Part shown: in pieces, positions 31,564 to 39,167 of the stretch | How the letters are laid out: the number at the start of each line of letters is the position of its first letter | Numbering within the stretch: the first letter of the stretch is position 1 | Source: Microbacterium karelineae | GTDB taxonomy: Bacteria > Actinomycetota > Actinomycetes > Actinomycetales > Microbacteriaceae | Length of the DNA: 64,000 bases | Assembly: GCF_009745985.1 (NCBI RefSeq) | Contig: NZ_WFIX01000175.1 | Location: forward strand, 248,001-312,000 | Reading direction: 5' to 3' | Program-made: the position numbers and the translations under genes | The notes under the pieces: generated by a model | The model's database searches: none | What the model saw: the letters and a program-made list of their open reading frames with translations, nothing else | What the model was told of the DNA's origin: nothing

Positions 31564-34139
31564 CGCCGCACCTCCAGCGTCGTCCCCGCGATCATCACGG
31601 CTCCGGATTCCTTCTCCTCGTCCGAGGCGGGCCGCACCTGACCGCGCTCGAGCACATATGCGAGCGACGGATCCGGCGTGTCCGGCGCGTTCACGAAGGA
31701 GTGGAATCGCGTGAGCTTGTCGGGATCCTTCAGGGTCGCCGCCCACTCGTCCTCGTAGGTGCCGACGTGCCGCGTCATCGCGCGGTCGAGGTCGTCGCAG
31801 ATGCCGAGCGAGTCGTCGAAGATGACCTCGCGCAGGCCGTCGAGGCCGCCCTCGAGCTCCTCCACCCACGGCGCCGTGCGCTGCAGGCGATCGGCCGTGC
31901 GGATGTAGTACATGAAGAAGCGGTCGATCGCCCGGATCAGGCCGTCGTCATCGAGGCCCTCCGCGAGCAGCTGGGCGTGGCGCGGCGTGAAGCCGCCGTT
32001 GCCGCCGACGTACATGTTCCAGCCGTTCTCGGTCGCGATCACGCCGACGTCCTTGCCGCGGGCCTCCGCGCACTCGCGCGCGCAGCCCGAGACGCCCAGC
32101 TTGAGCTTGTGGGGCGAACGGAGCCCGCGGTACCGCAGCTCGAGCCGCACCGCCATGCCGACCGAGTCGAGTACGCCGTACCGACACCAGGTCGACCCGA
32201 CACACGACTTCACGGTGCGCAGCGACTTGCCGTACGCCTGTCCCGACTCGAAGCCCGCGTCGACGAGCCGCTTCCAGATGAGCGGCAGCTGCTCGAGGCG
32301 CGCGCCGAACATGTCGATGCGCTGACCGCCCGTGAGCTTCGTGTAGAGCCCGAAGTCCTTCGCGACCTCGCCGATGACGATGAGCCCCTCGGGGGTGACC
32401 TCGCCGCCCGGCATGCGCGGGACGACCGAGTACGAGCCGTCCTTCTGCATGTTCGCCATGACGTGGTCGTTCGTGTCCTGCAGCGTCGCCGTCTCGCCCG
32501 CGAGCACGTGCTCGCCCACGAGGGTCGACAGGATGCTCGCGATCGTCGGCTTGCAGACATCGCAGCCGCGGCCGCGCCCGAAGCGCTCGATGATGGCGCT
32601 GAAGGTCGTGAGCTCCGCGACGGAGACCGCATCGAACAGCTGGCGGCGCGACATGTCGAAGTGCTCGCACAGCGCGTTGCTCACGGCCTTGCCGAGCGAC
32701 GACAGCTCCTTGCCGACGATCTTCTTGACCATGACGAAGCAGGATCCGCACGTCGCGCCCGCCTTCGTGCACGCCTTGACCTCGCCGGCGTCCGCGCACC
32801 CGTCCTCGTGAACCGCCCCGCGGATCCGCCCCGCCGTCACCGACGAGCACGAGCAGACGATCGCCTCGTCGGGCAGATCGCCCGTCGGGGCCTCGACGCC
32901 GCCTTCCGGCATCAGGTACGCCGCCGGATCCGCGCCGAGCGGGCTGCCGACGAGCGGGCGCAGCGAGCCGTACGCCGACGCGTCGCCGACGAGGATTCCA
33001 CCGAGCAGGGTCGTGGCGTCGTCGCTCATGACGAGCTTCTTGTAGACACCGCCGACGGGATCCGTGTAGACGACGTCGAGCGCGCCGGGGGCCGACGCCA
33101 TGGCGTCTCCGAAGCTCGCGACATCCACACCGGAGAGCTTGAGCTTCGTCGACTCGTCGTAGCCGGGGAACGTCGCCTCGCCGCCCAGCAGGCGGTCGGC
33201 CGCGACCTCGGCCATCGTGTATCCCGGCGCGACGAGGCCGACGCAGCGGCCGTCGAAGTTCGCGACCTCGCCGATCGCGAAGACCGCGTCGTCCGATGTG
33301 CGGCACGCGTCGTCGATGATGACGCCGCCGCGCGGCTCGCAGACGAGCCGCGCCTCGCGGGCGAGCCGATCGTTCGGGCGCACGCCGACCGTGAAGATGA
33401 CGACGTCCGCCTCCTCCCACGATCCGTCGCGGAACTCGAGGCCCGCGACCTGGCCGGAGCGGTCGGGATCGAGCCGGGTCGTGCGCGACTCGGTGCGCAC
33501 GCCGATGCCGCGCTGCGAGATGAGGCGCCCCAGCACCTCGCCGCCCGCGCGGTCGATCTGCGCCGACATCAGGTGCGTGCCCGAGTGCACGACCGTGCAG
33601 TCCACGTCGAGGCCCTGGAGGGCGCCCGCCGCCTCGAGGCCGAGCAGGCCGCCGCCGACGACCTTGCCGACGAGCGGACGACCGAGCTGGGCACGGCGCG
33701 CCTCGACGAATGCAGTGAGGGTCTCGAGGTCGTCGATCGTCCGGTACACGAAGCAGCCGGGCAGATCGGCGCCGTCGACGGCCGGCCGGGCGGCGTACGA
33801 GCCCGTCGCGAGGACGAGGGTGTCGTAGGAGAACTCGGCGCGCGCCGCGGTGCGCACCGTCTTCGCCTTCCTGTCGATGTGCACGACGGGATCCCCCGTC
33901 ACAAGCGCGACGCGCGGATCCTCGAGGTGCTGCCGCTCGAGCGTCAGCTCGTCGGCGCTCGTGCCCGAGAAGAAGGACGTGAGGCCCACCCGGTCGTAGG
34001 GGAGGCGCCGCTCCTCTCCGATCAGGGTGATCCGCCATTCGGCGTCGCTCCGGGTGAGGAGGCTCTCGATGAATCGGTGGGCGACCATTCCGGCGCCCAC
34101 GACGACGATTCGACCGGGGGTCGGGAGGGATGTGCTCAT
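31560..34139 (-). CDS. nirB: nitrite reductase [NAD(P)H] large subunit NirB
   Basis: An 859-residue NirB that reduces nitrite to ammonium with NAD(P)H. Order of parts: FAD domain (RIVVVGAGMVAHRFIESL), NAD domain (GKVVGGGLLGLEAAGALQG), second FAD motif (FAIGEVANFDG), BFD-type [2Fe-2S] domain (CSCSSVTAG and CTKAGATCGSC), a second CDVCKP-type pair near 555, and the C-terminal sulfite/nitrite reductase repeats with the siroheme-[4Fe-4S] cysteines (VKSCVGSTWCRYG and SGCARECAEA). ATG at 34139 follows a GGAG ribosome binding site. The CGGTGTTTCG box 50-60 bases upstream is shared with narK. The longer upstream open frame is a shadow of map. Confidence 0.95.
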   Translation of the reverse strand: MSTSLPTPGRIVVVGAGMVAHRFIESLLTRSDAEWRITLIGEERRLPYDRVGLTSFFSGTSADELTLERQHLEDPRVALVTGDPVVHIDRKAKTVRTAARAEFSYDTLVLATGSYAARPAVDGADLPGCFVYRTIDDLETLTAFVEARRAQLGRPLVGKVVGGGLLGLEAAGALQGLDVDCTVVHSGTHLMSAQIDRAGGEVLGRLISQRGIGVRTESRTTRLDPDRSGQVAGLEFRDGSWEEADVVIFTVGVRPNDRLAREARLVCEPRGGVIIDDACRTSDDAVFAIGEVANFDGRCVGLVAPGYTMAEVAADRLLGGEATFPGYDESTKLKLSGVDVASFGDAMASAPGALDVVYTDPVGGVYKKLVMSDDATTLLGGILVGDASAYGSLRPLVGSPLGADPAAYLMPEGGVEAPTGDLPDEAIVCSCSSVTAGRIRGAVHEDGCADAGEVKACTKAGATCGSCFVMVKKIVGKELSSLGKAVSNALCEHFDMSRRQLFDAVSVAELTTFSAIIERFGRGRGCDVCKPTIASILSTLVGEHVLAGETATLQDTNDHVMANMQKDGSYSVVPRMPGGEVTPEGLIVIGEVAKDFGLYTKLTGGQRIDMFGARLEQLPLIWKRLVDAGFESGQAYGKSLRTVKSCVGSTWCRYGVLDSVGMAVRLELRYRGLRSPHKLKLGVSGCARECAEARGKDVGVIATENGWNMYVGGNGGFTPRHAQLLAEGLDDDGLIRAIDRFFMYYIRTADRLQRTAPWVEELEGGLDGLREVIFDDSLGICDDLDRAMTRHVGTYEDEWAATLKDPDKLTRFHSFVNAPDTPDPSLAYVLERGQVRPASDEEKESGAVMIAGTTLEVRR

Positions 34140-34190
34140 TCGCAGCTCCTGCACGGGGGGTTCACTACAGTGAGCCCCACGGTAGGAACA

Positions 34191-34200
34191 CGGTGTTTCG
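34191..34200 (-). promoter_or_regulatory. GlnR-like half site upstream of nirB
   Basis: CGGTGTTTCG on the plus strand reads CGAAACACCG toward nirB. The following minus-strand bases CCTACCGT resemble the CCTAGCGT at the same distance from the box in the narK promoter, so the two promoters share both the box and a -10-like element. Confidence 0.4.
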
Positions 34201-34238
34201 ACCCGCGTCGCGGTCGGGTTTCCCCAGAGCGACGAATC

Positions 34239-34351
34239 CCTCACAACGCCAGAGGGGCGTTGTGAGGGATTGTGTCGATGGCGCCTGCGGCGCGTGGCCT
34301 CACAGCGCCAGAGGGGCGTTGTGAGGGATTGTGTCGATGGCGCCTGCGGCG
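34239..34351. repeat. two tandem copies of a 54-bp hairpin unit
   Basis: Copy 1 (34239-34292) and copy 2 (34298-34351) differ at one visible position (CACAACG versus CACAGCG) and repeat with a 59-base period. Each holds an inverted repeat CTCACAACGCC/GGCGTTGTGAG with a five-base AGAGG loop, and then TGTGTCGATGGCGCCTGCGG. The pair lies between the end of map and the start of nirB. It may stop map transcripts, or it may be a dispersed intergenic element. In copy 1 the stem extends to 14 bp. Confidence 0.75.
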
Positions 34352-34363
34352 ACCGGGAATCCG

Positions 34364-35146
34364 CTAGTTCGCGAGGAAGGCGCGGTCCGTGAGGATGAGC
34401 GGCCCGTCCTCCGTGATGGCGATCGTGTGCTCGCTGTGCGCGCCACGGGATCCGTCCGCGCTGCGGAGCGTCCACCCGTCGCCGTCGTCCGTGACGAGTT
34501 TGTCGGTGGTCTGCAGGAACCACGGCTCGATCGCGATGACGAGGCCCGGCTTCAGCGGATAGCCGCGCCCCGCGCGCCCGTCGTTCGGGATGTGCGGGTC
34601 GCCGTGCATCGTGCGGCCGACGCCGTGGCCGCCGAAATCGGTGTTGATCGACAGGCCCGCGCCGTGCGCGACCTCCGCGATCGCGGCGGAGATGTCGCCG
34701 ACCTTCCGGCCCGGCTGCGCGGCGGCGATCCCGGCCGCGAGCGCGCGCTCGCTCGTCTCGATGAGGGCGAGATCCTCGTCGCGCGGCGTCCCGACGACGA
34801 ACGAGAGCGCCGAGTCGGCGACCCATCCGCCCAGCGAGACGGCGAAGTCGAGGGTGACGAGGTCGCCATCCTGGATCGCGTAGTCGTATGGGCGGCCATG
34901 CAGCACGGCGTCGTTCACGGACGTGCAGAGGACGTAGCCGAAGGGGCCCGAACCGAACGACGGTGCGTAGTCGAGGTAGCAGCTCTCGGCCCCCGCGCGG
35001 CGGATGAGCTCGTGCGCCCGCTTGTCGAGCTGGAGGAGGTTGGTGCCGACCCGGGTCTCGTCCCGGAGGGTCGCGAGCGTCTCGGCGACGAACCGGCCCG
35101 CCGGCCGCATCTCGTCGATCTCGGCCGGTGTACGCAGTTCGATCAT
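34364..35146 (-). CDS. map: type I methionine aminopeptidase
   Basis: A 260-residue metalloprotease removing initiator methionine. The five metal ligands are visible: LDFAVSLGGWVADSAL (two Asp), TMHGDPHIPN with the preceding GGHGVG (His), AIEPWF (Glu) and HSEHTI (Glu). The N-terminus IELRTPAEIDEMRPAGR is typical. ATG at 35146 is preceded by AAGGACC. It lacks the N-terminal zinc-finger or SH3-binding extension seen in some actinobacterial paralogues. It reads away from rplS. Confidence 0.94.
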   Translation of the reverse strand: MIELRTPAEIDEMRPAGRFVAETLATLRDETRVGTNLLQLDKRAHELIRRAGAESCYLDYAPSFGSGPFGYVLCTSVNDAVLHGRPYDYAIQDGDLVTLDFAVSLGGWVADSALSFVVGTPRDEDLALIETSERALAAGIAAAQPGRKVGDISAAIAEVAHGAGLSINTDFGGHGVGRTMHGDPHIPNDGRAGRGYPLKPGLVIAIEPWFLQTTDKLVTDDGDGWTLRSADGSRGAHSEHTIAITEDGPLILTDRAFLAN

Positions 35147-35397
35147 GGAGGTCCTTTCGCGTGTCCTGCCATTGTCCCGCATGGATCCGCGCGGGGGCTG
35201 GGTGACGGCGTTCTCGCGGCCGCGGGGGATGTGGCAGAATGGACGCTCGTGCCGTGATCGGCGCGCCTGTGGGTGCGCCTGGTTTCGACTCTGCCACAGG
35301 GGAGTCGAGGATCCGCTTCTGCGGGATCTCACGAGCGCCGTACTCTCATCATTCCTCATCGCGGGCGACCTGTGGCGGCCGCAGGAAGCGAACCATC
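35147..35397 (+). promoter_or_regulatory. divergent map/rplS promoter region and rplS leader
   Basis: This 251-base gap holds the map ribosome binding site at its left edge and the rplS promoter and leader. A GGCAGAATGG -10-like segment lies near 35230. The leader then contains an arm GACTCTGCC followed by GAGTCGAGG, and further GC-rich inverted segments up to AGGAAGCG before the ATG. Ribosomal-protein leaders often bind their own product, but I cannot assign a known L19 leader class. Confidence 0.3.
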
Positions 35398-35748
35398 ATG
35401 AACATCATCGATGCCGTCGACGCCGCGTCGCTCCGCAGCGACATCCCGGAGTTCGGCCCCGGCGACACCGTCAAGGTGCACGTCAACATCGTCGAGGGCA
35501 ACCGCACCCGCGTCCAGGTCTTCCAGGGCGTCGTGCTCGGTCGCCAGGGCGACGGCGTGCGCGAGACCTTCACGGTCCGCAAGGTCAGCTTCCAGGTCGG
35601 CGTCGAGCGCGTCTTCCCCGTGCACTCGCCGATCATCGAGAAGATCGAGCGCGTCTCGCGCGGTGACGTGCGTCGCGCGAAGATCTACTACCTGCGCGGC
35701 CTGACCGGCAAGAAGGCGAAGATCCGCGAGAAGCGCGACAACGCCTGA
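35398..35748 (+). CDS. rplS: 50S ribosomal protein L19
   Basis: A 116-residue L19, located at the 30S-50S interface. Conserved segments: [62 protein letters not shown] and [22 protein letters not shown] at 35398 follows AGGAAG. It is usually the last gene of rpsP-rimM-trmD-rplS, but here it has its own promoter region and terminator. Confidence 0.97.
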   Translation: MNIIDAVDAASLRSDIPEFGPGDTVKVHVNIVEGNRTRVQVFQGVVLGRQGDGVRETFTVRKVSFQVGVERVFPVHSPIIEKIERVSRGDVRRAKIYYLRGLTGKKAKIREKRDNA

Positions 35749-35768
35749 TCGTCGATTCGAATCTGCTG

Positions 35769-35805
35769 AACGCCCCGCGACGCCTGCGTCGCGGGGCGTT
35801 TCGCT
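35769..35805 (+). terminator. rho-independent terminator of rplS
   Basis: AACGCCCCGCGACG (35769-35782), loop CCTG, then CGTCGCGGGGCGTT (35787-35800) make a perfect 14-bp stem, followed by TCGCTT. It lies 20 bases after rplS and before lepB. Confidence 0.8.
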
Positions 35806-35823
35806 TGTGGGAACCTGGAGCTG

Positions 35824-36558
35824 ATGACAACCGAATCTGAGTCCTCCGCGTCGGAAGGATCCTCGCGGGGGCGAGGCCTCCTCTCCTTCCTGCGCGACGT
35901 CGTCGTGATCGTCGTCGTCGCGGTTCTCGTGTCGGTGCTGATCAAAGCGTTCGTCGTGCGGTCGTTCTACATCCCGTCGGCCTCGATGGAGGACACGCTC
36001 ATGACGGGCGACCGGATCCTCGTCGACGAGCTGACCGTCGACTGGTCGGGGTACTCACGCGGCGATGTCGTCGTCTTCGAGGATCCGGGCGGGTGGCTGG
36101 GCGGCGCGACCGTCGACGGGCCGGGCGGCATCGCGGGAGCGATCGACTGGGCGCTGACGGCGGTCGGGATCTCCGCCTCGGATTCGGAGGACCACCTCGT
36201 CAAGCGCATCATCGGCATGCCGGGCGATCACATCGTCTGCTGCAACGCGCTGGGCCAGCTCGAGGTCAACGGCGCAGGCGTCGACGAGCTCGACTATCTG
36301 CGGCTGCCCGACGGCTCGACGCTCGCCTCGACGGACGACTTCGACGTGACGGTTCCCGAGGGATCCATCTGGGTCATGGGCGACAACCGCAATCGCTCGC
36401 AGGACTCCCGCTATCACAACCAGCAGCCCGGCGGCGGGTTCGTGCCCCTCGAGAAGATCGTCGGGCGCGTCGTGCTGCGCACCTGGCCGCTGTCGCACTT
36501 CGGCCCCCTCGAGCGCGAGAACGACGCGTTCGTGGGTGTGCCGGACCCGGCGGAATGA
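35824..36558 (+). CDS. lepB: signal peptidase I
   Basis: A 244-residue membrane protease that removes signal peptides. One N-terminal transmembrane helix (residues 20-42, VVVIVVVAVLVSVLIKAFVV region) is followed by the catalytic Ser in IPSASMEDTL and the general-base Lys in HLVKRIIGMPGD; the box GDNRNRSQDSR is also present. The stop overlaps the rnhB start (ATGA). Confidence 0.95.
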   Translation: MTTESESSASEGSSRGRGLLSFLRDVVVIVVVAVLVSVLIKAFVVRSFYIPSASMEDTLMTGDRILVDELTVDWSGYSRGDVVVFEDPGGWLGGATVDGPGGIAGAIDWALTAVGISASDSEDHLVKRIIGMPGDHIVCCNALGQLEVNGAGVDELDYLRLPDGSTLASTDDFDVTVPEGSIWVMGDNRNRSQDSRYHNQQPGGGFVPLEKIVGRVVLRTWPLSHFGPLERENDAFVGVPDPAE

Positions 36559-37223
36559 CCCCCGTCTCGCCCACGCTCGATCTCGAGCGCGGGCTGCTCG
36601 AATCGTCGCCTGTCGTCTTCGGGCTCGACGAGGTCGGACGCGGCGCGCTCGCGGGCCCCGTCACGGTCGGCGCATCGGTCATCGACGCGGCGGTGGCGGC
36701 ACGCCCGATCCCGGAGGGCCTGCGCGATTCGAAGCTCGTGACCGAGAAGCGGCGCCCCGACGTGGCCGAGCGCGCGGCGGAGTGGGTGCTGTGCACGACC
36801 CTCGGCTGGGCGACGCCCGGCGAGGTCGACGAGGTCGGGATCATCGGGGCCCTCGGCCTCGCCGCGACGCGCGCCCTCGCGGGCATGCGCGCGAAGGGCT
36901 TCGACCCCGCGGGCGGAGTCATCCTGCTCGACGGCAGCCACGACTATCTCTCGAGCGCCGCGCGCGCGAGCCTCGGCAGGATCGATGTGCGGACGGTCGT
37001 CAAGGGCGACCGCGACCGCGCCTCGATCTCGGCGGCGTCGATCGCCGCCAAGGTCGCCCGCGATGCGCTCATGGTCGACCTCCACCCGCGGCATGAGGAG
37101 TACGCGTGGGATCGCAACAAGGGATACGCGAGCGCCGTCCACCGCGCCGCGATCGACACACACGGCCTCACGCCGCATCACCGCCGCTCGTGGGCGATCG
37201 GTCCCGGCCCGGCGCTGTTCTGA
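36555..37223 (+). CDS. rnhB: ribonuclease HII
   Basis: A 222-residue RNase HII that cleaves RNA in RNA-DNA hybrids and at single ribonucleotides. Catalytic acids appear in FGLDEVGRGALAGP (Asp and Glu), LLDGSHDYL and later in KVARDALM. VVKGDRDRASISAASIAAK is the characteristic block. ATG at 36555 is coupled to lepB. Confidence 0.95.
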   Translation: MTPVSPTLDLERGLLESSPVVFGLDEVGRGALAGPVTVGASVIDAAVAARPIPEGLRDSKLVTEKRRPDVAERAAEWVLCTTLGWATPGEVDEVGIIGALGLAATRALAGMRAKGFDPAGGVILLDGSHDYLSSAARASLGRIDVRTVVKGDRDRASISAASIAAKVARDALMVDLHPRHEEYAWDRNKGYASAVHRAAIDTHGLTPHHRRSWAIGPGPALF

Positions 37224-37241
37224 CGCGCAGGCGCCGCCTCG

Positions 37242-37247
37242 TAGGAT
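37242..37247 (+). promoter_or_regulatory. -10 element for the DUF2469 gene
   Basis: TAGGAT ends nine bases before the ATG at 37257, close to the leaderless spacing. A GGGACGA stretch lies between and could act as a weak ribosome binding site. Confidence 0.35.
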
Positions 37248-37256
37248 GGGACGACC

Positions 37257-37583
37257 ATGGATGAAGACGCCTTCGAAGAATTCGACCGCGAGCTCGAGCT
37301 GGCGCTGTACCGCGAGTACCGCGACGTCGTCGGTCAGTTCCAGTATGTGATCGAGACCGAGCGCCGCTTCTACCTCGCCAACGACGTCAACATCGTTCGG
37401 CACGACACCGAGCACGACTTCTACTTCGAGCTCACGATGCGCGATGTATGGGTGTGGGACATCTACCGCGCCGACCGCTTCGTGACGAGCGTGCGGGTGC
37501 TGACGTTCAAGGACGTCAACATCGAGGAGCTGTCGCGGCGCGACTTCGAGCTGCCGGACGACCTCTCCATCGGCAAGCCGTAA
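37257..37583 (+). CDS. DUF2469 family protein
   Basis: A 108-residue actinobacterial protein of unknown function: ELALYREYRDVVGQFQYVIETERRFYLAN, then DFYFELTMRDVWVWDIYR and FKDVNIEELSRRDFELPDD. It is strongly conserved across actinobacteria and constantly found between rnhB and yraN, as here. It is acidic and has no membrane segment. Confidence 0.92.
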   Translation: MDEDAFEEFDRELELALYREYRDVVGQFQYVIETERRFYLANDVNIVRHDTEHDFYFELTMRDVWVWDIYRADRFVTSVRVLTFKDVNIEELSRRDFELPDDLSIGKP

Positions 37584-37717
37584 CGTCGCCGGCCGACCAG
37601 TCGGGGCGGGGGTCAGCGTGCTCACAATCCGCTGATCCGCCCGAGTGTCCCCAGCGCCCGCGGAATCACGCGGGAGGTGCGGATCCGCCCGTCGGCCGAT
37701 CCGGGCACCGTGGGGGA

Positions 37718-38080
37718 ATGCCTCACAACACGACCCTCGGGCGCGCGGGGGAGCAGCGCGCCGCACGGCACCTGGCCGACGCCGGATACGACGTCGTCGA
37801 TCGCAACTGGCGCTGCTCCGACGGCGAGCTCGACCTCGTGGCGGTGCGCCGCGACGTGCTCGTGATCGTCGAGGTCAAGACCCGCACGAGCCGGAGGTAC
37901 GGCCATCCGCTCGAGGCGCTCGACGCGCGGAAGACCGACCGCCTCTGGCGGCTCGCGTTCATGTGGGCGCGGGCGCACCCCGACCTCGGGCGTGGCAGGC
38001 GCGTGCGCGTCGACGCGATCGCCGTCACGGGGCCGGATCCCGAGACGGCCGAGGTCGAGCACCTGCGGGGGCTGCGGTGA
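37718..38080 (+). CDS. YraN/UPF0102 family nuclease-like protein
   Basis: A 120-residue protein with the restriction-endonuclease-like core: GRAGEQRAARHLADAGYDVVDRNWR, then GELDLVAVRRDVLVIVEVKTRT, giving the E...D...ExK metal site. Members are widespread and lie beside comM and dprA; the cellular role is unsettled. ATG at 37718 follows GGGGGA. Its stop overlaps the comM start (GTGA). Confidence 0.93.
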   Translation: MPHNTTLGRAGEQRAARHLADAGYDVVDRNWRCSDGELDLVAVRRDVLVIVEVKTRTSRRYGHPLEALDARKTDRLWRLAFMWARAHPDLGRGRRVRVDAIAVTGPDPETAEVEHLRGLR

Positions 38081-39162
38081 TCGTCGTGCGCACGTGGGCG
38101 GTCGCCCTGACGGGGCTCCACGGTGCGCTGATCGAGGTCGAGGCCGACATCACGCAGCACAAGCCCGACTTCCGGCTCATCGGCATGCCCGACAAGGCGC
38201 TCGGCGAGGCCGTGCGGCGCGTGACGAACGCGTGCGAGAACAGCGGGCTGGCGCTGCCCGACCGGCGGCTGACGGTCAACCTCTCGCCCGCGAGCCTGCC
38301 CAAGCAGGGATCGGGCTTCGACCTCTCCGTGGCGCTCGCGGCCCTCGCGACGGACGGGCGGCTCGACCCCGAATCGCTCGCAAGGACGGTGCACGTCGGC
38401 GAGCTGGGCCTCGACGGCCGGGTCCGCGCCGTCCCCGGCGTGCTCCCGGCCGTGCTCGCCGCAGTCGAGGCGGGGAGGACCCGCGTGGTCGTGCCCGAGG
38501 AGAACCTCGCGGAGGCGGAGCTCGTGACGGGTGCCGAGGTGACGGCCGTGCGCAGCCTCGCGCAGGCGGCGCGCCTGCACGGGGCCGAGGTCGACGACGC
38601 CGTGCTCGAGGGCCCGGACCCGTCCCCGACCGCCGCCGCGCGGGCGGTGACGACGAGCGCGCCTCCGCCCGATCTGGCGGAGGTGGTCGGGCAGCCCGAG
38701 GCCGTCGAGGCGCTGCTCGTCGCGGCCGCGGGCGGCCACCACCTGCTCATGTCTGGCCCTCCGGGAGCGGGTAAGACGATGCTCGCCCGGCGCCTCCCCG
38801 GGATCCTCCCACCGCTCGACGACGCCGCGGCCCTCGAGGTCGCGTCCGTGCGCTCGCTCACGGGCGAGGCGATCACGTCGCTCTCGCGCACGCCGCCATT
38901 CGAGGCGCCGCACCACTCGGCGACGCTCGCCGCCCTCGTCGGCGGCGGATCCCGGCGCGCGAGCCCCGGCGCGATCGCCCGTGCATCGCGCGGGGTGCTG
39001 TTCATCGACGAGGTCGCCGAGGCACCGCGCTCGCTGCTCGACGCACTGCGTCAGCCCCTCGAGCACGGCGCGATCTCCATCCACCGCTCCGGGTTCACGG
39101 CCAGCTTCCCCGCCCGGTTCCAGCTCGTCCTCGCGATGAACCCGTGCCCGTGCGGCCAGTTC
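38077..39162 (+). pseudogene. comM: comM/YifB (Mg-chelatase-like AAA ATPase), 5' part, interrupted by the prophage
   Basis: Residues 1-361 are a normal ComM: N-terminal Lon-protease-like domain (ITQHKPDFRLIGMPDKALGEA, SPASLPKQGSGFDL), Walker A GPPGAGKTMLA, Walker B GVLFIDEVAEA, and FQLVLAMNPCPCGQF. After the Phe codon at 39160-39162 homology ends and the frame continues into antisense of the integrase up to 39702, which is meaningless. About 140 C-terminal residues (sensor and lid domains) are missing and should lie beyond the other prophage end, outside the window. ComM is a branch-migration helicase used in natural transformation. GTG at 38077 overlaps yraN. Confidence 0.92.
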
Positions 39163-39167
39163 CCTTA
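39150..39167. other. prophage left attachment site (attL) region
   Basis: Host comM coding sequence ends at about 39159-39162 and the integrase stop codon is at 39165-39167. The crossover core must lie within these few bases, around GGCCAGTTCCC. The exact core cannot be set without the right junction or an empty site. Confidence 0.75.
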
